64,000 bases of DNA from Desulfosporosinus sp. Sb-LF (GCF_004766055.1 NZ_SPQR01000004.1:124001-188000), one strand, 5' to 3'; shown: positions 44,428 through 54,183, counted from the stretch's first letter. Made by a program: numbers and translations. Notes: generated by a model not told the origin, from the sequence alone.

Positions 44428-45186
44428 CTAATCCTTAATCAAGTTTGACAAACCCTCATCGAGATCATACTTCATGCCTATAACTTTAACTTGTTTTGCT
44501 TCCATACCCTCTTTAACAATGGGACTCCTGGAGATATCCGTAAGAGCATCCTGAATATTTAGATCAGTACTCTTTTCTATTAATTCTTTGCCAGTTGCCC
44601 CTGTAGCCCTAGCCTCATTGACTGCGGGTTTAAGTTTCTCAATGATTGCTGCAATACTACCGTGTGTTTCACCGCCCTGCACAGCTGCTGTGACAGCACC
44701 GCATTCCTCATGACCTAGAACTACCACTAAAGGAGCCTTTAGATGTTCAACCGCATACTCTATGCTTCCCAATTCGACTGGGGTAACGACATTTCCCGCA
44801 ACACGGACGACGAATAAGTCACCGAGGGCTTGGTCAAATAAAAGTTCGGGTGGTACCCTTGAGTCTGAGCAACTCACAATAATGGCAAATGGGTGTTGTC
44901 CATTCTTCATCAAATCGCTTCGTCTTGTATAACTAAAGTCCTTACTCAAGGGCGTACCCGAAGTGAAACGCCGATTTCCCTCAACGAGAAGTTGTTGTGC
45001 TATCTCTGGTGAGGAAATTACCTCGACTCGTTTGTAGACGGGAGCTGCAATAACCTGCTGAACGGCCAAGTTTTCCACCTCTGAAGATTGTTTATCAGCC
45101 ATTGGCGAGGTTTGACTTCCGCACCCACTTAGGATCATCGCTAGACTAAGTAACGCGGCACCGATATAAGTTAATGGTTTCTTCAC
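44428..45186 (-). CDS. Beta-carbonic anhydrase, lipoprotein
   Basis: The core of about 200 residues is a beta-class carbonic anhydrase with all zinc and catalytic residues: Cys, Asp and Arg in VSCSDSRVPPELLFD and His and Cys in LGHEECGAVTAA. It is preceded by a lipobox leader (LLSLAMILSGCGS), so the enzyme acts on the outer face of the membrane, interconverting CO2 and bicarbonate there. GTG 45186 is chosen because AAGGAG is well spaced before it. Surface carbonic anhydrase lipoproteins are less common than cytoplasmic ones. The gene is a single unit. Confidence 0.93.
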   Translation of the reverse strand: MKKPLTYIGAALLSLAMILSGCGSQTSPMADKQSSEVENLAVQQVIAAPVYKRVEVISSPEIAQQLLVEGNRRFTSGTPLSKDFSYTRRSDLMKNGQHPFAIIVSCSDSRVPPELLFDQALGDLFVVRVAGNVVTPVELGSIEYAVEHLKAPLVVVLGHEECGAVTAAVQGGETHGSIAAIIEKLKPAVNEARATGATGKELIEKSTDLNIQDALTDISRSPIVKEGMEAKQVKVIGMKYDLDEGLSNLIKD

Positions 45187-45415
45187 AGTTTCTCTCCTTT
45201 GCATTCCTATTCATAGGCCAAATTCTTGACATATAGTCAGTTTGCCGTAAACCTTGACGTTTTAGTCCTACCCGTAAACCATCGATGATATTAGGCAAAG
45301 CGCAAGAGGTTCACCGTGTCCAACTTCTGTTCGATTCGGTCAAGCTATAGAAGGCATCATTCGTTGTCAATGAAATGTGACCCTAAAAGTTTTTTATCAA
45401 ATACTAGAACGAACG

Positions 45416-45456
45416 AAAAAGCTGGGCTTTCCAAAATGCAGGAAAACTCAGCTTTT
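45416..45456 (-). terminator. Terminator after dinB
   Basis: AAAAGCTGAGTTTTCC pairs with GGAAAGCCCAGCTTTT (one internal mismatch region) and ends in TTTTTC on the minus strand. Confidence 0.82.
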
Positions 45457-45502
45457 ATCAGTCAGAATGTTTCTTTGAGTATGATCCAATTCTCTCGAGG
45501 GG

Positions 45503-46669
45503 TCACAAGAGTCTAGCCCTTGTGATACTATGATCACCGTATTTTTCATTGACTAAATCAAGAACCTTAATAAGATTTTCACGTTCCTGTTGGGGTTCTT
45601 CAAACAACGATAGCTGTGCTTCCATTTGGTCGGTCAGATTGTTTAGAGTAATCCCAATTAATCTAAGGGGTTGTTTGGGCGAAACTTCTTGCAACAAGTT
45701 ACGAGCTTCTTGGTAAATGACGTTATCTAGATCAGTGGCTCGTTGTAAAGTGCGTGAACGAGATACTGTACGAAAATCATCATACCGAGCTTTCAAGGTT
45801 ATTGTTTTACCTTTAAGCATCTCCTTACGCAAATTCCGACCGACTTCAACGGAAAGCTTTAGTAAAGCCGTCTCCAACACTTCTATATCTGCAATATCGG
45901 TAGGAAACGTCGTCTCGCGACCGATCGATTTAACGATTCTGTCACTCTCAACGGGTCGATCGTCAATCCCCTGAGCCAACTGATAAAGCTGACTTCCCAT
46001 AATTCCAAATAGCCGGGTTAAAAATCCCTGCTCCAAGCGACGCAAATCCCTAACCGTTCTAATATTAAGTTTGTGCAACTGCTCAGCTGTTTTTTTGCCG
46101 ACTCCCCAGATTCTTTCCACAGACAGTGGGTCAAGAAACTCCTGAACTCTATCCGGCGGAACAATGACAAAGCCATTGGGTTTCCGCAAGTCTGAGGCGA
46201 GCTTCGCTAGAAACTTGTTGCAGCCTAGGCCAACTGAAGCCGTTAAATTCAGTTCTTGCTGAATCCGCTGTTTAATCGTTAGAGCAATGGTTTCCGCAGG
46301 GCCAAATAAGCTCGTTGAACCTGTAACGTCCAAGAAAGCCTCATCCAAGGAGAGTGGCTCCACCATGGGAGTATAAGTTAAAAATATTTGTCTAATATGA
46401 AACGATGCTTCTCGATATTTCGGAAAGTTTACTGGTAAAAAAACTGCTTGTGGGCAGCGCCGACAGGCCTCTGCCAAGGGCATGGCCGAGTGAACCCCAA
46501 ATTTGCGTGCTTCATATGAGGCAGCAGAAACTACGCCTCTGCTGTTGGGTCTGCCTCCGACCACTACTGGCTTTCCCAGTAAGGTCGGATCATCCCGTTG
46601 CTCTACAGAGGCGTAGAAGGCATCCATATCGACATGTAATATTCTACGTAAGTTCGCCCAAGCGTCCAT
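45503..46669 (-). CDS. dinB: DNA polymerase IV (DinB)
   Basis: This is a Y-family translesion polymerase of 388 residues. Catalytic acidic motifs are RILHVDMDAFYASVEQ (about 10-24) and SLDEAFLDVT (about 102-111). The steric-gate and little-finger regions follow. A beta-clamp binding peptide QLSLFEE lies near the C-terminus. It copies damaged DNA with low fidelity. GAGGG precedes ATG 46669. No LexA-type CGAAC...GTTCG box was recognised upstream. Confidence 0.95.
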   Translation of the reverse strand: MDAWANLRRILHVDMDAFYASVEQRDDPTLLGKPVVVGGRPNSRGVVSAASYEARKFGVHSAMPLAEACRRCPQAVFLPVNFPKYREASFHIRQIFLTYTPMVEPLSLDEAFLDVTGSTSLFGPAETIALTIKQRIQQELNLTASVGLGCNKFLAKLASDLRKPNGFVIVPPDRVQEFLDPLSVERIWGVGKKTAEQLHKLNIRTVRDLRRLEQGFLTRLFGIMGSQLYQLAQGIDDRPVESDRIVKSIGRETTFPTDIADIEVLETALLKLSVEVGRNLRKEMLKGKTITLKARYDDFRTVSRSRTLQRATDLDNVIYQEARNLLQEVSPKQPLRLIGITLNNLTDQMEAQLSLFEEPQQERENLIKVLDLVNEKYGDHSITRARLL

Positions 46670-46704
46670 GTTTCCCTCAAATCAAAGTATTGGTTCGGTT
46701 ACGA

Positions 46705-47025
46705 TTACGATTCTTCCACTTCTTTCATCGGGCAAGAATTGGTAAGGTCGATATCCGCAGTTACTTCTTTCCACGAGGCTTCTTTAACGTTGATCGTTTC
46801 AAGGATGAGTATCAGGTCCGATCGCCCGAAATAAGCTGGAGCCCCTTGGGGATCTAAGGTCATGAGAACGACGGGAATCCCTTCAAAGATTGGGAGCAAT
46901 CCTTTGATAATCGTCGATGCGTTAAACGAATTTTGGAATACCGTTGGTTGGACAGAAACAACGGCAATGCTTTTACCTTGTTCTGTGACAACGGCGGCTT
47001 CAAAGTGAGTATTCAAGAAATTCAT
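46705..47025 (-). CDS. Hypothetical protein of 106 residues, unrecognised
   Basis: This is a soluble alpha/beta-looking protein beginning MNFLNTHFEAAVVTEQGK, with central strands AVVSVQPTVFQ and GIPVVLMTLDPQGAPAYFGR and an acidic C-terminus ending CPMKEVEES. I do not recognise the family. It lies 35 bases upstream of dinB on the same strand and may be cotranscribed. The central GIPVVLM and FGRSDLILIL strands suggest a compact beta sheet; no catalytic motif is evident. Confidence 0.65.
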   Translation of the reverse strand: MNFLNTHFEAAVVTEQGKSIAVVSVQPTVFQNSFNASTIIKGLLPIFEGIPVVLMTLDPQGAPAYFGRSDLILILETINVKEASWKEVTADIDLTNSCPMKEVEES

Positions 47026-47155
47026 CTCCTATTTCGTCTTAGTTATTGTCGTAACAATTTACCTTGTGTTAGAATTCGACAAGTACTCCAAAAAACCTGC
47101 TAAAAAAATGTCTAGTACGTTGAGGAATTAGATCAAACTCTCTGTGTTCAAGGAC

Positions 47156-50100
47156 TTACCCTCTGAAGTAATTTACTCCACCGGCAAAAATCGGCTGATA
47201 CTTATTACCCGGAACATTTTTCGCTATTTCTAAACCAGTTCTTTCTGAATGGGCCATTTTACCAAGAATGCGTCCATCCGGACTAGTGATTCCTTCGATC
47301 GCTTCAAAAGAACCATTTGGCGTATAGATGACATCATTGCTCGGGTTACCGTCGAGATCGACATATTGGGTAGCGACCTGCCCATTATCAATTAACGTCT
47401 GAAGCATGTCCTTATTTGCAACAAACCGCCCTTCCCCATGTGAGACGGGCACGGAGTGAATTTCCCCTAATTCAACCCCACTAAACCAAGGGGACAAAAC
47501 AGAAACGACTTTGGTTTGGACCATGCTGGAAACGTGCCGCCCGATTTTGTTATACGTAAGGGTGGGAGAGTCCTCCATTAAGTCAATGATTTCTCCGTAC
47601 GGAACGAGACCAAGTTTAATAAGAGCTTGAAATCCATTGCAAATCCCGAGCATCAAACCGTCACGTTGGTTCATTAGTTCCGTCACCGCTTCGTTTATCC
47701 AGGGGTTCCTGAACATGGTGGCAATGAATTTACCCGAACCATCCGGTTCATCCCCAGCACTGAAGCCCCCCGGCAGCATGACAATTTGAGCTTGCTTTAT
47801 CTTCTTAACCATCTCTTCGATGGATTGTTCCACATCCGTTGCCGTTAGATTTCGAATTACCAAGGTTTCTACGAGCCCTCCGGCTTTCTCAAAGGCCTTG
47901 GCCGAGTCGTATTCACAGTTGGTACCTGGAAAAACCGGAATAAAGATTCTGGGTTTAGCCACTTTGGAGGACGGTTTTTGAGTATTGCGTAAGTTAAAGC
48001 TCATTCGTTGCGGCTCAGCAACGTTTTCCGTTTGCGTAGGGAAGATTTTTTCTAATGGCTTTTTCCAGGCTTGTAAAGCGACATCCAGCTCAACATCCGT
48101 TCCATTTACTGTAATGACCGGTTTATCCTGGGTGTTACCGAGAAGTTGGTAGGCTACCTCGCCGAAAGCGTTGGCTAGATCCACCGTTTCCGCGATTTCT
48201 AAGACGATCGAGCCGTAGTCGGCCGAAAATAAATCCCTACTAATAGACTGAACGTTAAAAGCCATCCCGATTCTATTGCCAAACGACATTTTGCTAAGAG
48301 CGGCTGCTAGTCCTCCCATCCTTACTGTATGTGATGCCAGGACGAATCCGGAATGAATCAACTCAGTTATCTTTCGATAGTTTTTGATGAGGTACTCAAA
48401 GTCGGGGACTTCTTGACCATCCCGAATGGCCTTCACCAAGACAACTTGACTACCAACATTTTTAAACTCTTGCGACACAACTTTATCCGCTTCGGTCACA
48501 TTGACTGCAAAAGCCACCAATGTCGGAGGAACGTGTATATCCATGAAAGTTCCAGACATACTGTCTTTCCCACCGATGGCGGGGATCCCCAGTTTTTTCT
48601 GGGCATAAAAAGCACCAAGCAAAGCACTGAAGGGTTTCCCCCATTTTTCCGGATCGGTTCCTAATCGTTCGAAATATTCCTGCAGGGTAAGCCGAACTTT
48701 GCGATAATCTCCACCTAGGGCTACGATTTTAGTGACTGCATCAACCACGGCATACAAGGCACCGTGAAACGGACTCCATTTAGACAATTGCGGATTATAA
48801 CCATAGGTCATCATGGTGGCGGTATTCGTTTCTCCAGACAGCACGGGGATTTTTGCCACCATACCTTCTGAAGGGGTGACTTGATACTTACCTCCCAGTG
48901 GCATCAGAACGGAAGACATTCCAATAGTACTGTCAAACCTCTCCACCAAGCCTTTTTGGCTACAGACATTCAAGTCTGCTAAGTTTTCCAACCATGACTT
49001 TTTTAAGGAGACGCCTTCAATTGGCATGATTTTGGTCTTGAAGTAGTTACGGCTTTCCTCGGGAAGGGTTACCTGAACCTTCGTGGTCTGCTTGACCCCA
49101 TTGGTGTTGAGAAATTCCCGGCTGATATCGACAATAGCCTGCCCTCGCCAAAGCATTTTGAGCCTGTGATCAGAACTTACCTGGGCCACTAAAGTTGCTT
49201 CTAAGTTTTCCTCATGAGCATAGTGAGCGAACGTCTCAAAATCTTGAGCACGAATAACGACAGCCATGCGCTCCTGCGATTCAGAAATGGCGAGTTCTGT
49301 CCCATCAAGGCCTTCGTATTTTTTAGGAACGGCATCAAGGTTAATTTCCAAGCCATCCGTTAATTCGCCAATGGCCACGGAAACCCCACCTGCCCCGAAG
49401 TCATTACATCGTTTAATCAAGGTACTCACATTCTCATTACGGAAGAGCCTTTGAATCTTTCGTTCTGTAGGAGGATTTCCTTTTTGCACTTCCGCCCCAC
49501 AGGTCAGCAAAGACTCCGTGGTGTGTTCTTTTGAAGAACCGGTCGCACCGCCACACCCGTCCCGGCCCGTTCTCCCGCCGACCAGCACGACGACATCTCC
49601 AGGTTCAGGGATTTCGCGAACAACATTTTTGCGGGGAGCCGCTGCAATCACTGCCCCAATTTCCATCCGTTTCGCGACAAAGCCTTCATCGTAGACTTCT
49701 GTTACTTGCCCTGTAGCAAGTCCAATTTGATTCCCGTAGGAACTATAACCGGAAGCCGCACCCCGGGTAATCTTTCTTTGGGGTAACTTTCCAGACAGGG
49801 TATCTTCTAGTTTCGCCCTCGGATCACCGCTCCCAGTCACACGCATTGCTTGGTAAACATAGGTACGACCGGACAAGGGATCTCGAATGGCACCTCCTAG
49901 ACAAGTAGCCGCGCCACCGAATGGTTCAATTTCTGTAGGATGGTTATGGGTCTCATTTTTAAACATCACTAGCCACTCTTCATTTTGGCCGTCGACATCA
50001 ACCTCCACAACAATACTACATGCATTGATTTCCTCGGATTCGTCGAGGTCTGGCAATTGCCCTCTCTTTTTAAGTTCTTTCATTCCTAAAACGCCAATAT

Positions 50101-50938
50101 CCATGAGGCAGACATCTCGGGTAGAAACGTTTTCTTCATACACATAATCCCGAGACTTGAGATATTCCTGGTAGGCCGTAGTCAAAGGAGCGTTAAAATC
50201 CCCTTCTGAAAAAGCAACCTCTTCAATACGTGTATTAAACGTCGTATGCCGGCAATGATCCGACCAATAAGTATCAATCACTCGGATCTCCGTGATCGTT
50301 GGGTTCCTTTTCTCAGTTTCTCGGAAATAGCCCTGACAAAAGGCTAAATCCTCATAACTCATCGCTAAGCCGGTCGCTTGAAAAAACTCTCTCAGCTCAT
50401 CAGGCGTCATCTCAATGAAACGATCGATAATTTCAACATCTGGCGGGATCACAGATTCAAATTCCAGACTTTCGGGTTTATCTAATGAAGCCTCTCGTGA
50501 TTCAACAGGGTTAATACAGTAATCTTTGATCTTTTGAAAATCCTCCGCAGCAATTTGACCCTTTAGAACAATCACTTTAGCTGAGGCAATAATGGGCCGC
50601 TCTTTCTGAGTCAGGATCTGGACACATTGGGCGGCAGAATCCGCCCGTTGATCATACTGGCCTGGTAGGTATTCCATAGCAAAAACCAGGTCCTTCGTGG
50701 GAATTTCTAACTGCTCGTCAAATACTAGGTCCAGCGGTGGCTCTGCAAAAATAATTGGACGGGATTGAGCATACTCCTCATCCGTAATACCGGAAATATC
50801 GTAACGATTAATGATTCTTAAATTCTCCAACCCGATGATGCCAAGATTTTCTAACAAATCATTTAAGAGACCCTGGGCTTCAATATCATAGCCCGGCTTT
50901 TTCTCGACATAAATTCGTTTGACTAATTGTAATCTCAT
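47156..50938 (-). CDS. purL: Phosphoribosylformylglycinamidine synthase (PurL, single large form)
   Basis: This enzyme of 1260 residues converts FGAR to FGAM in purine synthesis. It joins the PurS-like N-terminus, two PurM-like halves (HNHPTEIEPFGGAATCLGG near 331; GGKDSMSGT near 800) and a C-terminal glutaminase with nucleophile Cys in LGICNGFQALI (about 1099) and His/Glu in SHGEGRF (about 1169). This is the clostridial long form, distinct from the small PurL plus PurQ plus PurS of Bacillus. It is not in a pur operon here. The leader contains a small hairpin at 51012-51039. Confidence 0.95.
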   Translation of the reverse strand: MRLQLVKRIYVEKKPGYDIEAQGLLNDLLENLGIIGLENLRIINRYDISGITDEEYAQSRPIIFAEPPLDLVFDEQLEIPTKDLVFAMEYLPGQYDQRADSAAQCVQILTQKERPIIASAKVIVLKGQIAAEDFQKIKDYCINPVESREASLDKPESLEFESVIPPDVEIIDRFIEMTPDELREFFQATGLAMSYEDLAFCQGYFRETEKRNPTITEIRVIDTYWSDHCRHTTFNTRIEEVAFSEGDFNAPLTTAYQEYLKSRDYVYEENVSTRDVCLMDIGVLGMKELKKRGQLPDLDESEEINACSIVVEVDVDGQNEEWLVMFKNETHNHPTEIEPFGGAATCLGGAIRDPLSGRTYVYQAMRVTGSGDPRAKLEDTLSGKLPQRKITRGAASGYSSYGNQIGLATGQVTEVYDEGFVAKRMEIGAVIAAAPRKNVVREIPEPGDVVVLVGGRTGRDGCGGATGSSKEHTTESLLTCGAEVQKGNPPTERKIQRLFRNENVSTLIKRCNDFGAGGVSVAIGELTDGLEINLDAVPKKYEGLDGTELAISESQERMAVVIRAQDFETFAHYAHEENLEATLVAQVSSDHRLKMLWRGQAIVDISREFLNTNGVKQTTKVQVTLPEESRNYFKTKIMPIEGVSLKKSWLENLADLNVCSQKGLVERFDSTIGMSSVLMPLGGKYQVTPSEGMVAKIPVLSGETNTATMMTYGYNPQLSKWSPFHGALYAVVDAVTKIVALGGDYRKVRLTLQEYFERLGTDPEKWGKPFSALLGAFYAQKKLGIPAIGGKDSMSGTFMDIHVPPTLVAFAVNVTEADKVVSQEFKNVGSQVVLVKAIRDGQEVPDFEYLIKNYRKITELIHSGFVLASHTVRMGGLAAALSKMSFGNRIGMAFNVQSISRDLFSADYGSIVLEIAETVDLANAFGEVAYQLLGNTQDKPVITVNGTDVELDVALQAWKKPLEKIFPTQTENVAEPQRMSFNLRNTQKPSSKVAKPRIFIPVFPGTNCEYDSAKAFEKAGGLVETLVIRNLTATDVEQSIEEMVKKIKQAQIVMLPGGFSAGDEPDGSGKFIATMFRNPWINEAVTELMNQRDGLMLGICNGFQALIKLGLVPYGEIIDLMEDSPTLTYNKIGRHVSSMVQTKVVSVLSPWFSGVELGEIHSVPVSHGEGRFVANKDMLQTLIDNGQVATQYVDLDGNPSNDVIYTPNGSFEAIEGITSPDGRILGKMAHSERTGLEIAKNVPGNKYQPIFAGGVNYFRG

Positions 50939-51011
50939 ACTATCCTCCAGCGCTTATTATTTATGAATTCATACACTCGTAGCAAGAGAGCATCGAGTTT
51001 TAAATATGTTT

Positions 51012-51039
51012 AAGGCCATAGCACTTTGTCTATGGCCTT
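51012..51039 (-). terminator. Hairpin between the UvrC-like gene and purL
   Basis: AAGGCCATAG pairs perfectly with CTATGGCCTT around an 8-nt loop. The minus-strand flank is only moderately T-rich, so it is a plausible terminator of the UvrC-like gene or a purL leader hairpin. Confidence 0.5.
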
Positions 51040-51150
51040 GTCTCCCAAGAATAGATGGCACAAAAATCCTTAGTTTGCATAATACCACGATTCACATCTA
51101 AATAAAAGTAAATAACCATATAATCCATGCAATATGGCACTATAACTGCA

Positions 51151-52257
51151 TTATTTCTTCGAGCCTGAACTTCTGGAAGTAATCCCGGTTACTATCTTTA
51201 TGACCGTGTCATCTAAAGATGTTTCACTCTTTAATCGCGTAGATGGTATCCAAAAACTAATAACCTTATTTCTATTCCTTTTCAGATACGAGTATATTAT
51301 TTGCGCTTCGTCGATGTCTTGCTGCGTCAATCTATGCAGGTCACTTTTATCAGTTACAAATTTATCCGTAATCATCTGGGTTAGGGTCTGCCTCATCTCT
51401 ATACTATCTGCCGACATTCTACTAAACACTTTTCCATAAAGTAGTCTATTTCCTTTGATGAGGAATAATTTAGCTAGTTCAGTGTCAATAAGTTCAACAA
51501 CTAAGATATTCCTATTTTTACTTGAGGATTGAACTAATCGCTGCTTTCCAATGACATGTCGGAGTCCTAGGTAATATTCCCTATATTGGATCGCCTTTTC
51601 AAACTTAAGATTCTCAATAGCCGTATCCAACATTTTAGAGAGTTCCTGAGCAGCTACCATATCATTCCCGTTGATCAGTTGCTGGATTTTTTTAATGTGA
51701 AGCCAGTATTCATCAGGACTTACTTGCCCGGTACAGACACCTAAACAAGTACCCAATTGCCGAAACAGACAACCATTTACCCTTTTGATTAATCTTGGAC
51801 TAGTACATTTTCGTATAGGGTAAAAATCACTTAGATATTGTACTGTAGCCTCCACCCGATGAAGACTTGTAAAAGGGCCAAAGTATAACGCACCATCATC
51901 CGCTTTATCGTTTACGACTGTTACCTTAGGGTAATGTTCAGCTGGTATTTTGATATAGATGTACTTTTTTTGATTCTTCATCTGCTTATTATACCTAGGT
52001 TTTATTTCCTTAATTAGGCGACATTCTTCAAGCAACGCATCTAATTCCGTATCTGTAACTTGATAATTGAACGTATAAATATGATGTATCATTTCAGCAA
52101 CTTTAGGATCTCGATTTTTTTGGTCATGAAAATATTGAGATACCCTGTTCTTAAGGTTTTTGGCCTTACCGATATAGATAACATTCCCCAATGAATCGAG
52201 CATCCTATAGACACCTGGACTTTGTGGAAGTTGCTTAAGTTTTTCCTTCAAAATCAT
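51151..52257 (-). CDS. UvrC N-terminal homologue (GIY-YIG nuclease plus UVR region), Cho-like
   Basis: This protein of about 368 residues starts with a GIY-YIG domain (SPGVYRMLDSLGNVIYIGKAKNLKNRVSQYF), the nuclease that makes the 3' incision in excision repair. It continues through the UvrC linker (CSFPI-like FYPIRKCTSPRLIKR with CLFRQLGTCLGVCTG, Cys-rich) and a UVR-type helix pair near residue 200. It ends before the RNase H-like 5' nuclease and helix-hairpin-helix domains of full UvrC (about 600 residues). It is therefore like E. coli Cho. The start at 52257 has GGAG five bases upstream. Confidence 0.85.
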   Translation of the reverse strand: MILKEKLKQLPQSPGVYRMLDSLGNVIYIGKAKNLKNRVSQYFHDQKNRDPKVAEMIHHIYTFNYQVTDTELDALLEECRLIKEIKPRYNKQMKNQKKYIYIKIPAEHYPKVTVVNDKADDGALYFGPFTSLHRVEATVQYLSDFYPIRKCTSPRLIKRVNGCLFRQLGTCLGVCTGQVSPDEYWLHIKKIQQLINGNDMVAAQELSKMLDTAIENLKFEKAIQYREYYLGLRHVIGKQRLVQSSSKNRNILVVELIDTELAKLFLIKGNRLLYGKVFSRMSADSIEMRQTLTQMITDKFVTDKSDLHRLTQQDIDEAQIIYSYLKRNRNKVISFWIPSTRLKSETSLDDTVIKIVTGITSRSSGSKK

Positions 52258-52440
52258 ATATTCTCCATAAGTGTGTTCTTGTGCCGGTAGCATTGCAACA
52301 TATTTAGGTGGCACTGCCGTAGTTACTAACCTGGTAACAAACGCAGCTTCTAAAAGTGCTCCGTTTCTCTAGTGTAATCAGTGGCAAACGGGAATCGCGA
52401 TTGTTCTGGCATGGTCGAAACAAGTTATATTGTCTAATGA

Positions 52441-52671
52441 TTAATATTTGATGATTTCTAATAAGTCTTCAGTTTTATCGTTCAAAAATTTGTATGAATC
52501 GTAAACACCTTGATTATAAAACTCCATTGCTAGTTTATCTGTAATAAAGTCGAGTAATAAACTCGAACCTAAATCTCCCAGTTCCTCTTCTCTTTCTTTT
52601 AGAAAATAGGTTTTAATGGCTAAAATCATATCTTGTCTTTTTTCTTTACTTACTTTTATCTTATTATCCAA
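52441..52671 (-). CDS. DUF2164 family protein
   Basis: This 76-residue protein follows the DUF2164 pattern: KVSKEKRQDMILAIKTYFLKEREEELGDLGSSLLLDFI, then MEFYNQGVYDS. The function of the family is unknown. It is predicted to be all helical and soluble. It lies upstream of the UvrC-like gene on the same strand with a gap of about 180 bases. The ATG 52671 is preceded by GGGAGGAAATT, a clear ribosome site. Confidence 0.85.
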   Translation of the reverse strand: MDNKIKVSKEKRQDMILAIKTYFLKEREEELGDLGSSLLLDFITDKLAMEFYNQGVYDSYKFLNDKTEDLLEIIKY

Positions 52672-52979
52672 AATTAATTTCCTCCCACTCTACAAGCTCA
52701 GCCTGCCCTAGTACTAATTTCAAACGTACCTCGAGAATTTTAGTTTCCAAGCCACTTTAGGCACATCGGTTACCTAACAGTAATGATTATACCACCTCGA
52801 ATGGACATTTTGTTATATGAGACTTCGCGTGCGCCCCGGCGGTGCAAAACATCGGAGAAAAGTATATAATGAGGCAAAAAGCATTCTTTAATACTTTAGT
52901 GTTCTGAATCAGCCCTTGGGTTGGCTCTCATATAGGAAGCAAATTCAGAATTGAATTAAGTTGAGGTGGTGGATAGTTC
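52672..52979. other. Intergenic region between DUF2164 and yojF
   Basis: The region contains no other gene. A perfect TATAAT at 52865-52870 with a weak TGCAAA 17 bases upstream is a possible yojF promoter. GGTGGTGG precedes the yojF start. Confidence 0.4.
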
Positions 52980-53330
52980 ATGAAACCAATAGATAAATCG
53001 ATTGTACAACCTGCGCTGGACATTTTTCTCAACCGCGAAGTGTATCTCCACCTTGAGACGACAAACGGAGCATATGCGGTCCATAGCCAAGAGAGTAAGA
53101 TGACCGTTGGTGCGTATATTCGCAATGGTCGCATCTGCTTTGGACGAGGGATCATCACGGGTGACGGTCCGTACCGCGTCGGACTCAAGACGGAACTCGG
53201 CTGGGTTTACGCGGAAGGACTGACCGATTTTGAGATAGAGCAAGAAGCTCAGCTATTGCTTGCCGGTCATGATCAAGAGGGACGACTGGCTGTGTCGATG
53301 GAACTCAGTTTTTCTCCGTTTGAATTGTAA
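52980..53330 (+). CDS. YojF family (DUF1806) protein
   Basis: This 116-residue protein matches the YojF pattern: QPALDIFLNREVYLHLETTNGAY and GAYIRNGRICFGRGIITG, then PYRVGLKTELGWVYAEGLTDFE. It is located directly upstream of the bshB2-type gene, exactly as yojF precedes yojG/bshB2 in Bacillus. The YojF function is unknown, but the conserved pairing suggests a link to bacillithiol. It is followed by bshB2 after 77 bases and is probably cotranscribed. Confidence 0.88.
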   Translation: MKPIDKSIVQPALDIFLNREVYLHLETTNGAYAVHSQESKMTVGAYIRNGRICFGRGIITGDGPYRVGLKTELGWVYAEGLTDFEIEQEAQLLLAGHDQEGRLAVSMELSFSPFEL

Positions 53331-53407
53331 ACTCGTCGCATCACCCGCTTTATACGGGTGTTTAGAGTTATCAGTGAAATTATGATTAACGTGGGAGGAA
53401 TCATTCT

Positions 53408-54079
53408 TTGGAACAACATGTTCTCGTAATTTTCCCCCATCCAGACGACGAAACGTTTGGATGTGGCGGAACCATAGCGCTCTTCGCCAAATCAGGGGTT
53501 CCTGTCACTTATGTCTGTGCTACTCTGGGGCAAATGGGTCGTAATATGGGAAAACCGTTCTTTGCTACTCGAGAGTCGCTGCCGAAGATTCGGGAAGCAG
53601 AGTTAGCTGAAGCTTGTGAGGCGATCGGCATTCAACGTGTCATTAAACTCGGGTTACGGGATAAAACGATTGAATTTGAAGACCCAGATCTGTTGTGCGA
53701 TAGGATTGAACGGACTCTCCGGGAGATTCGTCCAACCCTAGTCCTTACACACTATCCTGGCTATGCGGTGCATCCGGATCATAATGCTCTTGGAGAGGTT
53801 ACGATCCGTGCTATTTCTCGTCTTTCCGTTCATGAGCGTCCTATCGTATATGCCCATGCTTTTGCACGCGACTGTGAAGGAGTGCTTGGACCACCGGATA
53901 TCGTCAACGATATTTCATCCGTGTCAGAATTAAAGCTGGCTGCGGTGCAGGCCCATCGATCACAATCCCAAATGTTTCTGGCTCGTATCGCGAGTGAACC
54001 ACTCAGGGAACAGTCCTCCAAAAACCAGTTCAGTCACATGCTCCAGAGCGAATCTTTCTGGACCTATCGTTTTTCGTAA
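53408..54079 (+). CDS. bshB2: Bacillithiol biosynthesis deacetylase BshB2 (PIG-L family)
   Basis: This 223-residue PIG-L/LmbE zinc deacetylase has the metal motif PHPDDETFGCGGTIALF at residues 9-25 and the second His set in YAVHPDHNALGE near residue 120. BshB enzymes remove acetyl from GlcNAc-malate in bacillithiol synthesis. The gene starts at TTG 53408 after GGGAGGAATCATTC. The YojF neighbour identifies it as the BshB2 branch. No bshA or bshC is visible in the window, so synthesis genes must lie elsewhere. Confidence 0.9.
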   Translation: MEQHVLVIFPHPDDETFGCGGTIALFAKSGVPVTYVCATLGQMGRNMGKPFFATRESLPKIREAELAEACEAIGIQRVIKLGLRDKTIEFEDPDLLCDRIERTLREIRPTLVLTHYPGYAVHPDHNALGEVTIRAISRLSVHERPIVYAHAFARDCEGVLGPPDIVNDISSVSELKLAAVQAHRSQSQMFLARIASEPLREQSSKNQFSHMLQSESFWTYRFS

Positions 54080-54183
54080 GGCATCCTTAATGTTCATCTT
54101 ATAGCCAAAACATAAGTATTTTATATGAGTTAAAATCAAAATCACCGAGTTGTCGTAATGTCCTGAGGGAAGCTTAAAATTGT

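Noticed and set aside
49266-50147. Plus-strand frames opposite purL
   Set aside because: The minus-strand PurL is continuous with all catalytic motifs, so these are shadows.
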